From assembly GCA_937929915.1 (NCBI GenBank), contig CALFUN010000007.1, positions 1 to 64,000 on the forward strand: DNA of 64,000 nt, given 5' to 3'. The notes under the pieces are model-generated. The model ran no database searches and had not been told where the DNA came from. It saw nothing but the letters and a program-made list of their open reading frames with translations. Shown in pieces: positions 52,220 to 62,137 of the stretch (the first letter of the stretch is position 1; each line of letters begins with the position of its first letter). A program made the translations under genes and the position numbers. The stretch is from an uncultured Caulobacterales bacterium (GTDB taxonomy: Bacteria > Pseudomonadota > Alphaproteobacteria > Caulobacterales > Maricaulaceae).

Positions 52220-53355
52220 ATCATGCTCCAATCACAGGCTTATTGCCGCCGCAATTTGAAAATCTGCGTGACGCCGTTTTGCGCAATTATACTGACAGTG
52301 ACGAAATGGGCTTTCAGTTTTGTATCATGCGCAAGGGCGAGACGCTTATCGATATTTGCGGCGGATTCGCAGATAAGGCGCAAAACATCCCCGTCACCCC
52401 AGACCACCTCTTTTCTGTTTATTCTTCAGGCAAAGTTATGGCCGCCTTAGTCATCGCCCATCTCGCGGAACATGACAGACTTGGCTATGACCAGAATATC
52501 CTTAGCATTTGGCCTGAATTTGGCACTCATGGCAAAGGCGATTTATCCATTGCGCAAATCCTGTCCCACCAAGCAGGGCTATCAGGCATCACAGATCCTG
52601 ATTGGAGCGGTGAAGATTGGTATAATTGGGACAAAACCTGCATGGCCCTCGCCGCGCAAGAGCCTTTATTCCCGCCCGCCTCTGTAAGCGGTTATCATCC
52701 TATAACTTTCGGATTTCTGGCAGGCGAAATTGCGCGGCGTACAGATAAGCAAATGCGTATGCTCGGGCAAATCCTACGTGAAGATTTAACCAATCCGGTT
52801 GGCGCAGATGTCTGGATTGGCTTGCCAGAGGATCACCATCACCGCTGCGTCTATATGAATAAGCCTAAACGCCTGGCGAATATGGGCGAGATAACTCCCG
52901 CCACACGGGCCGCATTTTTACAAAAAACATCCGTCCCCGGCGGGCGGTCTATAACAGAATGGCGCAAGGCAGAATTTGCAGGGTCAAATTGCCAAGCCAC
53001 AGCCAAAGGCTTGGCCACTATGATGCAAGCGGCTGTAAACGGTTTTATACGCGACATGCCTGTCCTATCTGAAGACATGCTCGCGCATTTTTCAAAATTA
53101 CGCATATCAGGCCAAGATCAAGTCTTACCATTTCACATAGACTTTGCTGCAGGTGTGATGCTCAATACGCCAAATTTCTTCTACGGACCAAACCCAAACA
53201 CATTGGGACATTCGGGCTGGGGTGGATCTTGTGTCTTTGCCGACCCTGATAGCGGGCTACACGGGGCTTATGTGATGAATAATCAACAAAATTCACTCCT
53301 CGGCGATATACGGCCGCGTCGCCTCATCGAGGCGGTTTATCAATCCATCTCTTAA
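52216..53355 (+). CDS. Beta-lactamase-fold serine hydrolase (EstB-like)
   Basis: A 379-residue serine hydrolase of the class C beta-lactamase/EstB esterase fold. The SxxK catalytic motif is SSGK at residues 70-73 (VYSSGKVMAAL). The second-motif Tyr is probably in SGYHPITFG, and WGGSC stands near the KTG-like position. No signal peptide, so it is cytoplasmic, which fits EstB-type carboxylesterases better than beta-lactamases. It overlaps pdxY by 4 bases and precedes two thioesterase genes by 12. Substrate unknown. Confidence 0.86.
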   Translation: MNHAPITGLLPPQFENLRDAVLRNYTDSDEMGFQFCIMRKGETLIDICGGFADKAQNIPVTPDHLFSVYSSGKVMAALVIAHLAEHDRLGYDQNILSIWPEFGTHGKGDLSIAQILSHQAGLSGITDPDWSGEDWYNWDKTCMALAAQEPLFPPASVSGYHPITFGFLAGEIARRTDKQMRMLGQILREDLTNPVGADVWIGLPEDHHHRCVYMNKPKRLANMGEITPATRAAFLQKTSVPGGRSITEWRKAEFAGSNCQATAKGLATMMQAAVNGFIRDMPVLSEDMLAHFSKLRISGQDQVLPFHIDFAAGVMLNTPNFFYGPNPNTLGHSGWGGSCVFADPDSGLHGAYVMNNQQNSLLGDIRPRRLIEAVYQSIS

Positions 53356-53367
53356 AAGGGTATATAT

Positions 53368-53889
53368 ATGAGTACATTCATAGAGCGGCTTTGGGAGATT
53401 GGCCCGCAAATGATTAGCGCCACACCTCACGCCCAAGAACTTGGCATAAAATTCGTGGCCGTTGATAAAAACCGCGCAACAATGTCATTGCCTTATAATC
53501 CCGCTTTAATTGGCGATAAAAAGACAGGCGTTATTCATGGCGGCGCTGTGACGACATTGCTCGATCAAGCTTCGGGTCTGGCGGCAATGGCAGGGTTTAA
53601 CGGACTTGCGCCCATCGCAACTTTATCTCTGCGTATTGATTATATGCGTGCAGCTGATCCTGACACCACGATTATTGGCGAAGCGCATTGTTACAAAGCC
53701 ACCAAGCATGTCGCCTTTATTCGCGCCCTTGCCCATGACGGTGATGAAGAAATGCCCATCGCAACCGCCCAAGCTTGTTTTATGATTACGGGTCCGTTGA
53801 TACAAATGCCCGACACCAATGAAGCCTATACAATAGATGCCACACAAAACGCATCTCAAGACATGTCTCAAAAGGGGAAGCCATCATGA
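53368..53889 (+). CDS. PaaI-type hotdog thioesterase (first)
   Basis: A 173-residue hotdog-fold acyl-CoA thioesterase. The PaaI pattern GVIHGGAVTTLLDQASGLAAM (active-site loop, about residue 50-70) and the strand TLSLRIDYMRAADPDTTI are visible. A C-terminal tail of about 30 polar residues after GPLIQMP is unusual. It overlaps the second thioesterase by 4 bases (ATGA), so translation is coupled and the two may form a hetero-oligomer. Substrate not known. Confidence 0.88.
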   Translation: MSTFIERLWEIGPQMISATPHAQELGIKFVAVDKNRATMSLPYNPALIGDKKTGVIHGGAVTTLLDQASGLAAMAGFNGLAPIATLSLRIDYMRAADPDTTIIGEAHCYKATKHVAFIRALAHDGDEEMPIATAQACFMITGPLIQMPDTNEAYTIDATQNASQDMSQKGKPS

Positions 53890-54335
53890 GCCAGATGTCA
53901 CATGATGATATAAAGCGCATCTTAGAAGATATGCCTTATGTGCAAACATTGGGTATAGAACCGCATTTCATAGATACGAAATTTACACTTATTTTGCCGT
54001 ATAAACGCGAGAATATTGGCAATCCAACACTGCCTGCCTTGCACGGCGGGGGTATTGGCGGTTTTATGGAAGTTGCGGCCATTGCCCAGATTATGTTAGA
54101 GAACCCACCTAAAAAAAATGATGCGCGCTTCCCGAAACCTATCGGAATTAACATTGATTATTTACGGCGCGGAAATCCCGTCCTGACATATGCCCGCGCC
54201 CAAATTTTCAAAAAAGGCTCCCGCGTTGCCAATGTCCGCGTGCGCGCTTGGCAAGATAGTTTTGATACGCCCATAGCCGCTCTGACAGGGCATTTTCTCC
54301 TCGCCAAATTACATGCAGAGAATGACGACGCTTAA
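53886..54335 (+). CDS. PaaI-type hotdog thioesterase (second)
   Basis: A 149-residue hotdog-fold thioesterase, paralogous in fold to the preceding gene but distinct in sequence. The loop LPALHGGGIGGFMEVAAIAQ lies near residues 48-68, followed by KPIGINIDYLRRGNPVLTYA. The HGG catalytic pattern is retained in both paralogues. The gene's end overlaps the MATE gene start by 14 bases. Confidence 0.88.
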   Translation: MSQMSHDDIKRILEDMPYVQTLGIEPHFIDTKFTLILPYKRENIGNPTLPALHGGGIGGFMEVAAIAQIMLENPPKKNDARFPKPIGINIDYLRRGNPVLTYARAQIFKKGSRVANVRVRAWQDSFDTPIAALTGHFLLAKLHAENDDA

Positions 54336-55692
54336 TCCAAATATATTAAGCCGTCAGCAGGTCTTTGCCCAAAGCTGGCCGATAATGCTCGCCAATGGCG
54401 CTGGCCCTATTGTTGGGCTTGTCGATACATTAATGGTTGGCCGTTTTGTAGGCACGTCTGCACTTGCGGGCATAGGGCTTGGCGCGGTTATTTACGGTAT
54501 CGTCTATTGGGGCTTTGGCTTTCTGCGCATGAGTACAGCAGGGCTAGCGGCGCAAAGTGACGGCGCAGGTGCAGAAGGCGATGTGCAAGCCCATATCTTA
54601 CGCGCTATACCCATCGGGCTTTTCATTGGATGTGTTGTTGTATTGATCCAGTTTTGGCTTTTACCGCAAGCCTTTAAAATTTACACTGCCGCGCCAGAAA
54701 TTGAAGCCTCTGCCAGAACCTATATTAACGCGCGGCTTTGGGGATTACCCGCCACGCTCGGCACGATTGCCTTAATGGGATGGTTTGTCGGGATTAGCCG
54801 TTCAGGCTTGGCCCTTGGCCTGCAAATTGTTTTAAATATCGTCAATATTATTCTCTCACCTATTTTTGTTATCGGGCTGGGCGCAGGATTATATGGCGTC
54901 GGGCTTGCTTCCGCTTTTGCGGAATGGGCCGGCTTTGCAGCGGGTGTCGCGCTGGCATTGCGAGAAATCAAACGCCGCGGCGGGTTTCGTCCTAGAGCTT
55001 TTTCGAAAGCCACCTTATTTGATAAAACGGCCCTCTCGAAACTGGGTGTGGCCAATGGCAATATTTTCATCCGTACCATGTCGCTTACATTAGGGTTTAA
55101 CTTCTTTGGCAATGCCGCCGCCAGCGAAGGCGAAACTTTCCTAGCGGGCTATCATGTCCTTATGCAAATGGTGACAATGGCCGCCTTAGTTCTAGACGGC
55201 TTCGCCCACACCGCCGAAGCCGTCACTGGGGCTGCTTACGGAGCCAAAGATAAGCCGCGTTTTGACAGAGCCGTGCGCATGACATCTGAGTTTTCAGTTG
55301 GCTTTGCACTTATCTGCGGCGCATTAATCTACTTCGGCGGGCCATTTTTAATTACAGCGCTCACCAAAGATCCCGCTGTGCAGCAAAGCGCCTTAACCTA
55401 TCTGCCCTATTGCGCGCTCGCGCCAATCGCTGGCTTTGCCGCCTATCAGATGGACGGCATATTTATCGGTACAACACGCACCACGGCGATGCGCAATGCA
55501 GGTATAACCGCTGTAATTATATATATTGGCGTGCATTATTTAATTGCGCCCAGTCTTGGCGCAAAAGGTATCTGGATTGCGTTTCTCATTTATTACATCA
55601 TGCGAGCTGTCACTTTGGGGCTCGCTTATCCGCACATCACACGGCATTTAAGAACGCAAACTCCGCGCAATAAAGATAATACGCGTAATTAA
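54322..55692 (+). CDS. MATE family multidrug efflux transporter
   Basis: A 456-residue inner-membrane exporter of the MATE (DinF-like) family, with about twelve helices. The N-terminal region SWPIMLANGAGPIVGLVDTL and GLRM-type repeats typical of MATE proteins appear in both halves (LDGFAHTAEAVTGAAYGAKD in the second). ATG 54322 is preferred (AGAGA precedes); 54313 is an alternative. It overlaps the thioesterase and converges on pyrD with 4 bases shared. It exports cationic drugs or metabolites, identity unknown. Confidence 0.88.
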   Translation: MTTLNPNILSRQQVFAQSWPIMLANGAGPIVGLVDTLMVGRFVGTSALAGIGLGAVIYGIVYWGFGFLRMSTAGLAAQSDGAGAEGDVQAHILRAIPIGLFIGCVVVLIQFWLLPQAFKIYTAAPEIEASARTYINARLWGLPATLGTIALMGWFVGISRSGLALGLQIVLNIVNIILSPIFVIGLGAGLYGVGLASAFAEWAGFAAGVALALREIKRRGGFRPRAFSKATLFDKTALSKLGVANGNIFIRTMSLTLGFNFFGNAAASEGETFLAGYHVLMQMVTMAALVLDGFAHTAEAVTGAAYGAKDKPRFDRAVRMTSEFSVGFALICGALIYFGGPFLITALTKDPAVQQSALTYLPYCALAPIAGFAAYQMDGIFIGTTRTTAMRNAGITAVIIYIGVHYLIAPSLGAKGIWIAFLIYYIMRAVTLGLAYPHITRHLRTQTPRNKDNTRN

Positions 55693-56750
55693 TTATCCGC
55701 GCCGACCGCCTGTAAAATATTATCAAATCCCTCCGCCTTTAAGCGTGCCGATAAATCTTGGCATATCTGAGCCACGAGCTGCGGGCCGTGATAGACAAGA
55801 GCCGAATATAGCTGCACAGCTTTTGCGCCTGCCCGAATTTTTGCATAGGCCTGCGCGCCATTTGACACGCCGCCAACACCAATAAGGTCTATAGAGCCTT
55901 GGGAAGCGGCATAAAATTCCCGTAAAATCGTCGTGGAGCTTTCAAATAATGGCTGCCCTGACAAACCCCCGCCTTCACCTTTATGCACGCTTTGAAGACT
56001 ATCTGGCCGCGCTATTGTTGTATTGGATACAATGATTGCATCCATACCATATTGGCGCGCTTGCTCGACTACGCGTTCAATCTCTGCAAAATCTAAATCA
56101 GGCGCGACCTTAAGAAACATCGGATAGCTTGGCTTATCGCCTGTTAACTCCATGCGTTTTTCGCAAAGCCGTCCGAGTAAGTCTTCCATAGCATCTGCGC
56201 CTTGAAGCTTACGAAGCCCCGGTGTGTTGGGCGAGCTGATATTAATTGTAAAATAATCGCATTTCCCCCAAAGCCGTGTCAGCCCTGTCACATAATCAGC
56301 GGCGCGGTCGCGACTATCTTTATTTGCGCCCAAATTTGCACCGACAATTCCGCCTCTGCCATGACGGGCGCCTAGCCGCGCATGAAAATGCTCAAGGCCG
56401 CGATTATTAAATCCCATGCGGTTTATCACAGCTTGGTCTTCGGTCAGGCGGAACAGGCGCGGTTTCGGATTCCCCGCTTGCGGTTTCGGTGTGACAGTGC
56501 CGCATTCGACAAAGCCAAACCCCGCACCAAGCATCGCATCTGGAACATCGCAATCCTTATCAAAGCCCGCTGCCAGCCCGATAGGATTTGGCAAATCAAG
56601 CCCGCCAATATGCACCGCAAGGTCAGACGTGTTTTTAGCCCTTATCTTGGGGCCAAACCCTGCACGCAACAATTTTACTGTTGTCATATGTGCGCGCTCT
56701 GCTGGTAATTTGCGCAAGACGGCTGTGCCCGCTTTATGTATAAAACTCAT
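55689..56750 (-). CDS. pyrD: Dihydroorotate dehydrogenase (quinone), class 2
   Basis: A membrane-associated, FMN-dependent dihydroorotate dehydrogenase that passes electrons to ubiquinone in pyrimidine synthesis. The catalytic serine lies in FTINISSPNTPGLRKLQ. FMN contacts include PIGLAAGFDKD and IVSNTTIARPD. The N-terminal helix and 353 residues fit class 2. It overlaps the upstream DUF952 gene by 4 bases and the convergent MATE gene by 4. Confidence 0.96.
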   Translation of the reverse strand: MSFIHKAGTAVLRKLPAERAHMTTVKLLRAGFGPKIRAKNTSDLAVHIGGLDLPNPIGLAAGFDKDCDVPDAMLGAGFGFVECGTVTPKPQAGNPKPRLFRLTEDQAVINRMGFNNRGLEHFHARLGARHGRGGIVGANLGANKDSRDRAADYVTGLTRLWGKCDYFTINISSPNTPGLRKLQGADAMEDLLGRLCEKRMELTGDKPSYPMFLKVAPDLDFAEIERVVEQARQYGMDAIIVSNTTIARPDSLQSVHKGEGGGLSGQPLFESSTTILREFYAASQGSIDLIGVGGVSNGAQAYAKIRAGAKAVQLYSALVYHGPQLVAQICQDLSARLKAEGFDNILQAVGADN

Positions 56751-57103
56751 CTATCTTCCAATTCTAACGGCACTTTATACTGACCATTTGCGCCTGCTTT
56801 TAAAGGCCATATACGCCGAATAGCTGATTTATATAACGTGTTATATAAGTGCGGAAATCTTGCTCCGCCGCGCGAGACTTCAAATTTCACATCATCACCG
56901 CATGCCGCAAGCTCAACCTCTACAAGGCTTAACATATCTCCGTCTGTATAATGCTTATCCAATGTACCTTGTAATTGGCCCGCGAGAGACAAGTGAATAT
57001 AGCCGTCCTGAATATCGACGGGACTGCCCGTGAATTGACCATCTTTATCGAAGGCCGCAAATTCACAAGCGCGTAAAATTTTATATGCGTAAGTCTGATT
57101 CAT
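56747..57103 (-). CDS. DUF952 family protein
   Basis: A 118-residue cytoplasmic protein of the DUF952 family, with the typical pattern YKILRACEFAAF, GYIHLSLAGQLQGTLDKHY and the C-terminal region ARFPHLYNTLYKSAI. DUF952 proteins have an ADP-ribosyltransferase-like or related fold by general description, but their function is not established. It starts the DUF952-pyrD pair, overlapping pyrD by 4 bases, an arrangement also found in other alphaproteobacteria by my recollection. Confidence 0.85.
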   Translation of the reverse strand: MNQTYAYKILRACEFAAFDKDGQFTGSPVDIQDGYIHLSLAGQLQGTLDKHYTDGDMLSLVEVELAACGDDVKFEVSRGGARFPHLYNTLYKSAIRRIWPLKAGANGQYKVPLELEDR

Positions 57104-57323
57104 AAGGCGCGAGTGCCGCGCAGCTACAATTTTGTCAATGGTAAAGGTTTAAGGATAAGATTATGCGCAAAATATACCTGCACAAATATTAGGCAATTTA
57201 CAAAGTTTCGCGATGAATATTTTAGCACGAAGCTTTTACCAGAATGGATTCACACGCTTAACCGCGCATAATGGGCGGACTCCGTAGATAAAGATTTGAA
57301 ACTTTATCAATGGGAAAATATCC

Positions 57324-58643
57324 ATGTCTCGAATATCACATATGACCTTTAGAGCCCTGCCTTGTCTGGTTTTGCTTACGCCTAGTCTCGCGGGCGCGGT
57401 GACAACGGATGAACTTGCCGCCGCCGTTCAAGCCAATTCCGCCCAGGATGCGTTTATTTTCAATACGCTTTTATTTTTAATTGGCGGATTTCTTGTGATG
57501 TGGATGGCCGCAGGCTTTGCCATGCTCGAAGCGGGATTAGTGCGCACGAAAAATGTGTCCATGCAGTGTTTGAAGAATATCGGACTCTATTCTGTAGCTG
57601 GTATCATGTTCTATCTTGTAGGTTATCATATGATGTATGGCGGAGCATCGCCTTATTTTGGCGGATTTAACCTTGGATATGATTTTACCCCCGAAGATGC
57701 CGAGACAGGGTATTCATCGTATTCAGATTGGTTCTTCCAAATGGTGTTTTGCGCCACAACGGCCTCTATCGTCTCTGGTACTGTGGCAGAACGGATTAAG
57801 TTCTGGCCCTTTATGATCTTTGTCGTGGTTTTAACGGGCTTCATTTATCCGATCGTCGGATCATGGGAATGGGGGGAAGGATTCCTCGATGCTATGGGCT
57901 TCTCTGATTTTGCAGGCTCAACACTTGTACATTCAACAGGCGGCTGGGCCGCTCTAATCGGCGCAATTATCCTAGGCGCGCGTAAAGGCAAATATGTCGA
58001 TGGCCGCGTTATGCCAATGCCTGGCTCATCTATGCCGCTTGCAACATTAGGCGTATTTATTTTATGGCTCGGTTGGTTTGGTTTTAACGGCGCATCACAG
58101 CTAGCCATGGGCACAATCACAGATGCAGATGCGGTCGCCAAAATTTTCGTCAACACGAATATGGCCGCAGCAGCAGGCTGTGTCATCGCTATCATTTATA
58201 CACAGCTGCGTTACGGTAAGATGGATTTGACGATGGCCCTTAACGGCGCGCTGGCTGGACTTGTCGCTATTACAGCTGAACCGCTTACGCCGTCTGTTCC
58301 CGTTGCTATGCTTGTTGGCGGCATGGGTTCACTGCTAGCCATGTTGACAGTACCTGTGCTAGATAAGCTTAAAATCGACGATGTTGTGGGCGCTATACCC
58401 GTTCACCTTGTTGCAGGTATTTTTGGAACACTGGCTGTCGCCTTTACCAATAAAGACGTTAGTTTCATGCCGCAGCTTATAGGCGTTCTGACCACAGCTA
58501 TCTTCGTATCTGCCATTAGCGCGGTTATCTGGTTTGCACTCAAAGCCACACTCGGCATTCGCTGTAGCGAAGAAGATGAACTTCAAGGGCTAGATATTGC
58601 CGAGGTTGGCGTTGAAGCTTACCCAGAATTTTCAGCCAGTTAA
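57324..58643 (+). CDS. amtB: Ammonium transporter (Amt/MEP/Rh family)
   Basis: A 439-residue ammonium channel. A signal-like N-terminus (ending AGA) is followed by about eleven helices. Family motifs include DAFIFNTLLFLIGGFLVMWM, GFAMLEAGLVRTKN, the twin-His region within STLVHSTGGWAALIG and AGIFGTLAVAF with the second His upstream. The usual companion glnK is not adjacent in this window, and I saw no sigma-54 promoter in the 220 bases upstream. It ends in a strong terminator. Confidence 0.93.
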   Translation: MSRISHMTFRALPCLVLLTPSLAGAVTTDELAAAVQANSAQDAFIFNTLLFLIGGFLVMWMAAGFAMLEAGLVRTKNVSMQCLKNIGLYSVAGIMFYLVGYHMMYGGASPYFGGFNLGYDFTPEDAETGYSSYSDWFFQMVFCATTASIVSGTVAERIKFWPFMIFVVVLTGFIYPIVGSWEWGEGFLDAMGFSDFAGSTLVHSTGGWAALIGAIILGARKGKYVDGRVMPMPGSSMPLATLGVFILWLGWFGFNGASQLAMGTITDADAVAKIFVNTNMAAAAGCVIAIIYTQLRYGKMDLTMALNGALAGLVAITAEPLTPSVPVAMLVGGMGSLLAMLTVPVLDKLKIDDVVGAIPVHLVAGIFGTLAVAFTNKDVSFMPQLIGVLTTAIFVSAISAVIWFALKATLGIRCSEEDELQGLDIAEVGVEAYPEFSAS

Positions 58644-58719
58644 AATACGGCCAGATAGATAAACCTTATCTGGCCGCCGTCTCCCCATCACGAGCTTTCA
58701 CATAGATCGTGACACTTAT

Positions 58720-58759
58720 CCCAGCTTGCACCTCATATGTGCAAAGCTGGGTTTTTTTT
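58720..58759 (+). terminator. amtB terminator
   Basis: An 8-bp stem (58720-58727 with 58744-58751) extended by four more pairs beyond a one-base bulge is followed by a long T tract. It lies about 77 bases beyond the amtB stop. The rest of the 260-base gap up to the S24 regulator holds no gene. Confidence 0.85.
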
Positions 58760-58903
58760 ATGTTGTTTTAAGATGTACGTTATGACTGAAACTAAAATAT
58801 GCACGCTAACTCCGCGGCCTATTACGTAAGACAAAATGCGAAGATAAGTTTCTTGATGAAGGTTTATTGACCCGCTAGGTATTTAATCCTATATACGCTC
58901 AAG

Positions 58904-59536
58904 ATGTTTTCCCATCAAAACATATGGAACGCCATAGACCGCTTGGCGCAATCTTGTAATAGCTCGCCTTCTGGCCTGGCAAGGCAAGCGGGGCTTGACC
59001 CGACCGCCTTTAATAAATCCAAACGCCACTCAAATTCTGGAAAACCGCGTTGGCCATCCACAGAAAGCTTGTCCAAAGTGCTCTCAACCGCTGGCATAGA
59101 TTTTGAAACATTTGCGCGCTTTACGAACGAAAACATATATGAAGTCAATGAGCCCACTATCCCGTTAATTGGATTGGCACAAGCGGGCGATAATGGTTTC
59201 TTTGATGATGCAGGTTTCCCCATAGGTGCAAGCTGGGAAGACATTGCGATGCCAAGCCTGAAAGATGAAAATATTTATGCCTTGCAAATTTCTGGCGATT
59301 CCATGACCCCTGTATTGCGCGACGGAGATAAGGTATTGGTCGCGCCCAATGAGCCTTTACGCCGCGGCGACCGCGTTGTGGTCAAGACCTTTGATGATGA
59401 AATTATGGCGAAAGAATTGCAGCGTATGACAAGTTCTGAAGTCACCTTACTATCGCTAAATCCAAATTATGAAGACCGTATATTAGACCGCAAAAACATA
59501 AAATGGATCGCGCGTATCGTTTGGATTAGTCAATGA
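58904..59536 (+). CDS. HTH regulator with LexA-like S24 peptidase domain
   Basis: A 210-residue regulator. The N-terminal helix-turn-helix (about 8-60) includes SPSGLARQAGLDPTAFNKSK. The C-terminal LexA/Cro-C-like domain has the Ser-Lys dyad: Ser133 in ISGDSMTPVLRDGD and Lys170 in EIMAKELQ, 37 residues apart as in LexA. A likely self-cleavage Ala-Gly lies at about 94-95 (LIGLAQAGDNG). Similar proteins are conserved in alphaproteobacteria; phage repressors share the design. No phage genes are near. Target genes unknown. Confidence 0.85.
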   Translation: MFSHQNIWNAIDRLAQSCNSSPSGLARQAGLDPTAFNKSKRHSNSGKPRWPSTESLSKVLSTAGIDFETFARFTNENIYEVNEPTIPLIGLAQAGDNGFFDDAGFPIGASWEDIAMPSLKDENIYALQISGDSMTPVLRDGDKVLVAPNEPLRRGDRVVVKTFDDEIMAKELQRMTSSEVTLLSLNPNYEDRILDRKNIKWIARIVWISQ

Positions 59537-59566
59537 TACATTCAAATAAGCCGCCAGTTTAAAGCC

Positions 59567-60367
59567 TTATTTCCCATCTAAAAATCGTTCTGCGTGCTGC
59601 TTTCGAGTTTTCTCATCATATAGAGTTGCGTATAATATCTGGGCTTGGGCTTTAATTTTCGTCTCAACATCCGTCTGCGGGTTCATAAGTAAAATATCTT
59701 CAAGTTCATCCTTCAGCAAAGCTACATCTGGTTCTGACTTAAGCGCCAAAAGTCCCATGACGTAATTTGTTCGAATTACAATATCATGCGGCGCAATATC
59801 AATCGCTTGCTTATATAATGCACGGCCTTCATCAGCGGACGCGCCAAACCATTTCTGGCCATATGAATCGCCTGTTTTACGCACTACGCCTAAATGCCAT
59901 GCCGCTTCTAGCGCCAGAACACGGGCATCATTTGGATATTCAGCTTGAAGCTGCTCTATCTTATCTCGCGTTTTCGTCGGCAATTTCTTACGCCATGCCG
60001 TAATATCGCCCGTTGTCCGTGTCACAAACCCATCTGTTAGCGCATATTGTAATTTGGCGTCATAAGATGTCGGGTCAAGATCAATCGCCATTTTCGCAAA
60101 AGCGCGTGCTTCTTTGGCATGTTTATTTAATTTCCCAATTTCGCCCAGCATAATTTGGGACGATAAACTCTCAGCCGCTAAGGTATAGCCTTCAGCCGTC
60201 TTTAACTGTATCGCCATTTCGCGCGCTTGTTCATATTGCCCTTCTACAATCAAGGCTCTCACATCATCAGATGACACAGCCCAAGCTAGGCCTGACAGAG
60301 TCCATGCAAACCAAACCGAAAGCATAGCTGCAATATAATGTCGTAAGCGCATAGGTTTTATTACCAT
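59567..60367 (-). CDS. Exported TPR-like protein
   Basis: A 266-residue protein with an N-terminal signal (ending LAWA) and tetratricopeptide-type helices. Recognisable pieces are ARALIVEGQY-like repeats at about 35, AKMAIDLDPTSYDAKLQYAL at about 95, and YKQAIDIAPHDIVIRTNYVM at about 195. A GGTGGG site lies before ATG 60367. No partner can be named. It follows lysK on the same strand by about 75 bases and converges on the S24 regulator. Confidence 0.8.
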   Translation of the reverse strand: MVIKPMRLRHYIAAMLSVWFAWTLSGLAWAVSSDDVRALIVEGQYEQAREMAIQLKTAEGYTLAAESLSSQIMLGEIGKLNKHAKEARAFAKMAIDLDPTSYDAKLQYALTDGFVTRTTGDITAWRKKLPTKTRDKIEQLQAEYPNDARVLALEAAWHLGVVRKTGDSYGQKWFGASADEGRALYKQAIDIAPHDIVIRTNYVMGLLALKSEPDVALLKDELEDILLMNPQTDVETKIKAQAQILYATLYDEKTRKQHAERFLDGK

Positions 60368-60442
60368 AAAACCCACCATTTAGGATTCACATTTATATTA
60401 AATCTATGTGAGACTTAAAATCAGCTTATAGCGATATAATCA

Positions 60443-62041
60443 CTATATAAAACAGCCTTCTAATGCATCATCAATGAGCTGCGCAGTTTCTTGCGGCCCG
60501 TAAATGGCGACAAATGAGCCAAAGCGCGGGCCTTGAGATTGTCCCAAGCAAACCTCATAAATCGCCTTGAACCAATGACGCAAATTTTCAAATTCATGAT
60601 CTTTTCCGACAGAGAAGATTAATGTTTGCAAATCCTCGGCATTTGTCGCCTGCTCTGCGGGTACCGCGCGTAAACGTTCAGATAAATCAATTAAAGCGGC
60701 GCGTTCCAAATCATCTGGCGCACGGTAAACCTTATTGGGTTTTACAAAATCCTCATAATAACTCACCGCATAGCCCGCCAAATCATCCAAAGCTGGATAA
60801 TCTTCAGGCGTCGCGCCCGGTACATAACGTTCAATAAAGCCCCATAAAATATCTTTATCTGACGCATTGGCGGCGCTAACAAGATTTAACAGCAGCGCAA
60901 AGCTGATCGGGCTACCGCCTTGTGGAGGGTTCCCTGCATGAATATAATAAACGGGATTGGACAAACGCTCTTTGGCATCTTGACGTTGATAGGCATTTAA
61001 AAACGCAAAATATTCATCCGTCGCTTTGGGAATAACGTCAAAAAATAAGCGTTTTGCCGTGCGCGGCTTTTGGAACATAAATAATGACAGGCTCTCAGGT
61101 GTAGAATATTTCAACCAATCTTCGACAGCGATACCATTGCCTTTAGATTTAGAAATTTTCTCGCCTTTATCATCTAAAAACAACTCATAGACATATTGTA
61201 CAGGAGCTTCAGTACCTAGAATTTTACAGATACGCGAATAAATTGGCGCATTTGCCTGATGGTCTTTGCCAAACATCTCGAAATCCACTTTCAGATTGGC
61301 CCAGCGCATACCAAAATCAGGCTTCCACTGCATTTTCACATGCCCGCCCGTAACAGGCAGCGTCACATCAGTACCGTCTTCATCTTCAAATGTTACAGTC
61401 CCTGCCGCAGCATTCACATCTTTCATCGGCACATAAAGTACCCGCGCCGTTGTCGGAGAAATCGGCAGAAACGGGCTATAGGTCGCTTGGCGCTGCTCGC
61501 CCAAGCTTGGCAGCATAACGGCCATAATCTCATCATATTTTTCAACGGCCCGCAGCAAGGTTTCATCAAAATGTCCCGCGCGATATTCTTCGGTGGCCGA
61601 TTTAAATTCATACTCAAAGCCAAAGCCATCTAAAAAATCACACAGCATCGCATTATTATGCGCTGCAAAACTCTCATGCGTTCCAAATGGGTCAGGCACA
61701 TCCGTTAAGGGCTTCCCTAAATGTTCATGAAGCGCCTCTTGGTTTGGAACATTCGTCGGCACTTTCCGCATACCGTCCATATCATCTGAGAAAGCAATAA
61801 GGCGCGTGGGGATTTTATCATCTGTGAGTTGACGAAAGGCATGACGCACCATGGTTGTTCGCGCCACTTCGCCAAATGTTCCAATATGCGGCAGGCCCGA
61901 TGGCCCGTAACCTGTCTCAAATAAAACAGGGCGCCCCGCACGATCAATGCCGCGTTTTTTTTCTATATCCAAACGTTTGAGGATAAGACGCGCTTGTTCA
62001 AACGGCCAAGCTTTCGCGGACATATAAAGATCATGAGTCAT
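60443..62041 (-). CDS. lysK: Lysyl-tRNA synthetase, class I
   Basis: A 532-residue class I LysRS that charges tRNALys. HIGH-like [16 protein letters not shown] lies near residues 44-59, and the KMSKS-like motif is KISKSKGNG near 296. Class I LysRS (LysK) is found in archaea and in alphaproteobacteria, and replaces the class II form. The C-terminal helical domain is complete. No lysS was found here. Minus strand, upstream of the TPR gene. Confidence 0.95.
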   Translation of the reverse strand: MTHDLYMSAKAWPFEQARLILKRLDIEKKRGIDRAGRPVLFETGYGPSGLPHIGTFGEVARTTMVRHAFRQLTDDKIPTRLIAFSDDMDGMRKVPTNVPNQEALHEHLGKPLTDVPDPFGTHESFAAHNNAMLCDFLDGFGFEYEFKSATEEYRAGHFDETLLRAVEKYDEIMAVMLPSLGEQRQATYSPFLPISPTTARVLYVPMKDVNAAAGTVTFEDEDGTDVTLPVTGGHVKMQWKPDFGMRWANLKVDFEMFGKDHQANAPIYSRICKILGTEAPVQYVYELFLDDKGEKISKSKGNGIAVEDWLKYSTPESLSLFMFQKPRTAKRLFFDVIPKATDEYFAFLNAYQRQDAKERLSNPVYYIHAGNPPQGGSPISFALLLNLVSAANASDKDILWGFIERYVPGATPEDYPALDDLAGYAVSYYEDFVKPNKVYRAPDDLERAALIDLSERLRAVPAEQATNAEDLQTLIFSVGKDHEFENLRHWFKAIYEVCLGQSQGPRFGSFVAIYGPQETAQLIDDALEGCFI

Positions 62042-62137
62042 AGCGCGCGATTAGGCCGAGATGGCCTGAACGTCAAGCATGTGTCACTGAAGATAAAACG
62101 TCAGATGCAAAAAGACAGCAAAAAAAAGGCGGCCTGC

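Noticed and set aside
52216-53355. Calling the serine hydrolase an AmpC-type beta-lactamase
   Set aside because: It has no signal peptide and sits among thioesterase genes; the EstB-like esterase reading fits better.
57104-57323. Sigma-54 promoter or glnK gene upstream of amtB
   Set aside because: I found neither a TGGC-N8-TTGC element nor a PII-like ORF in this gap.
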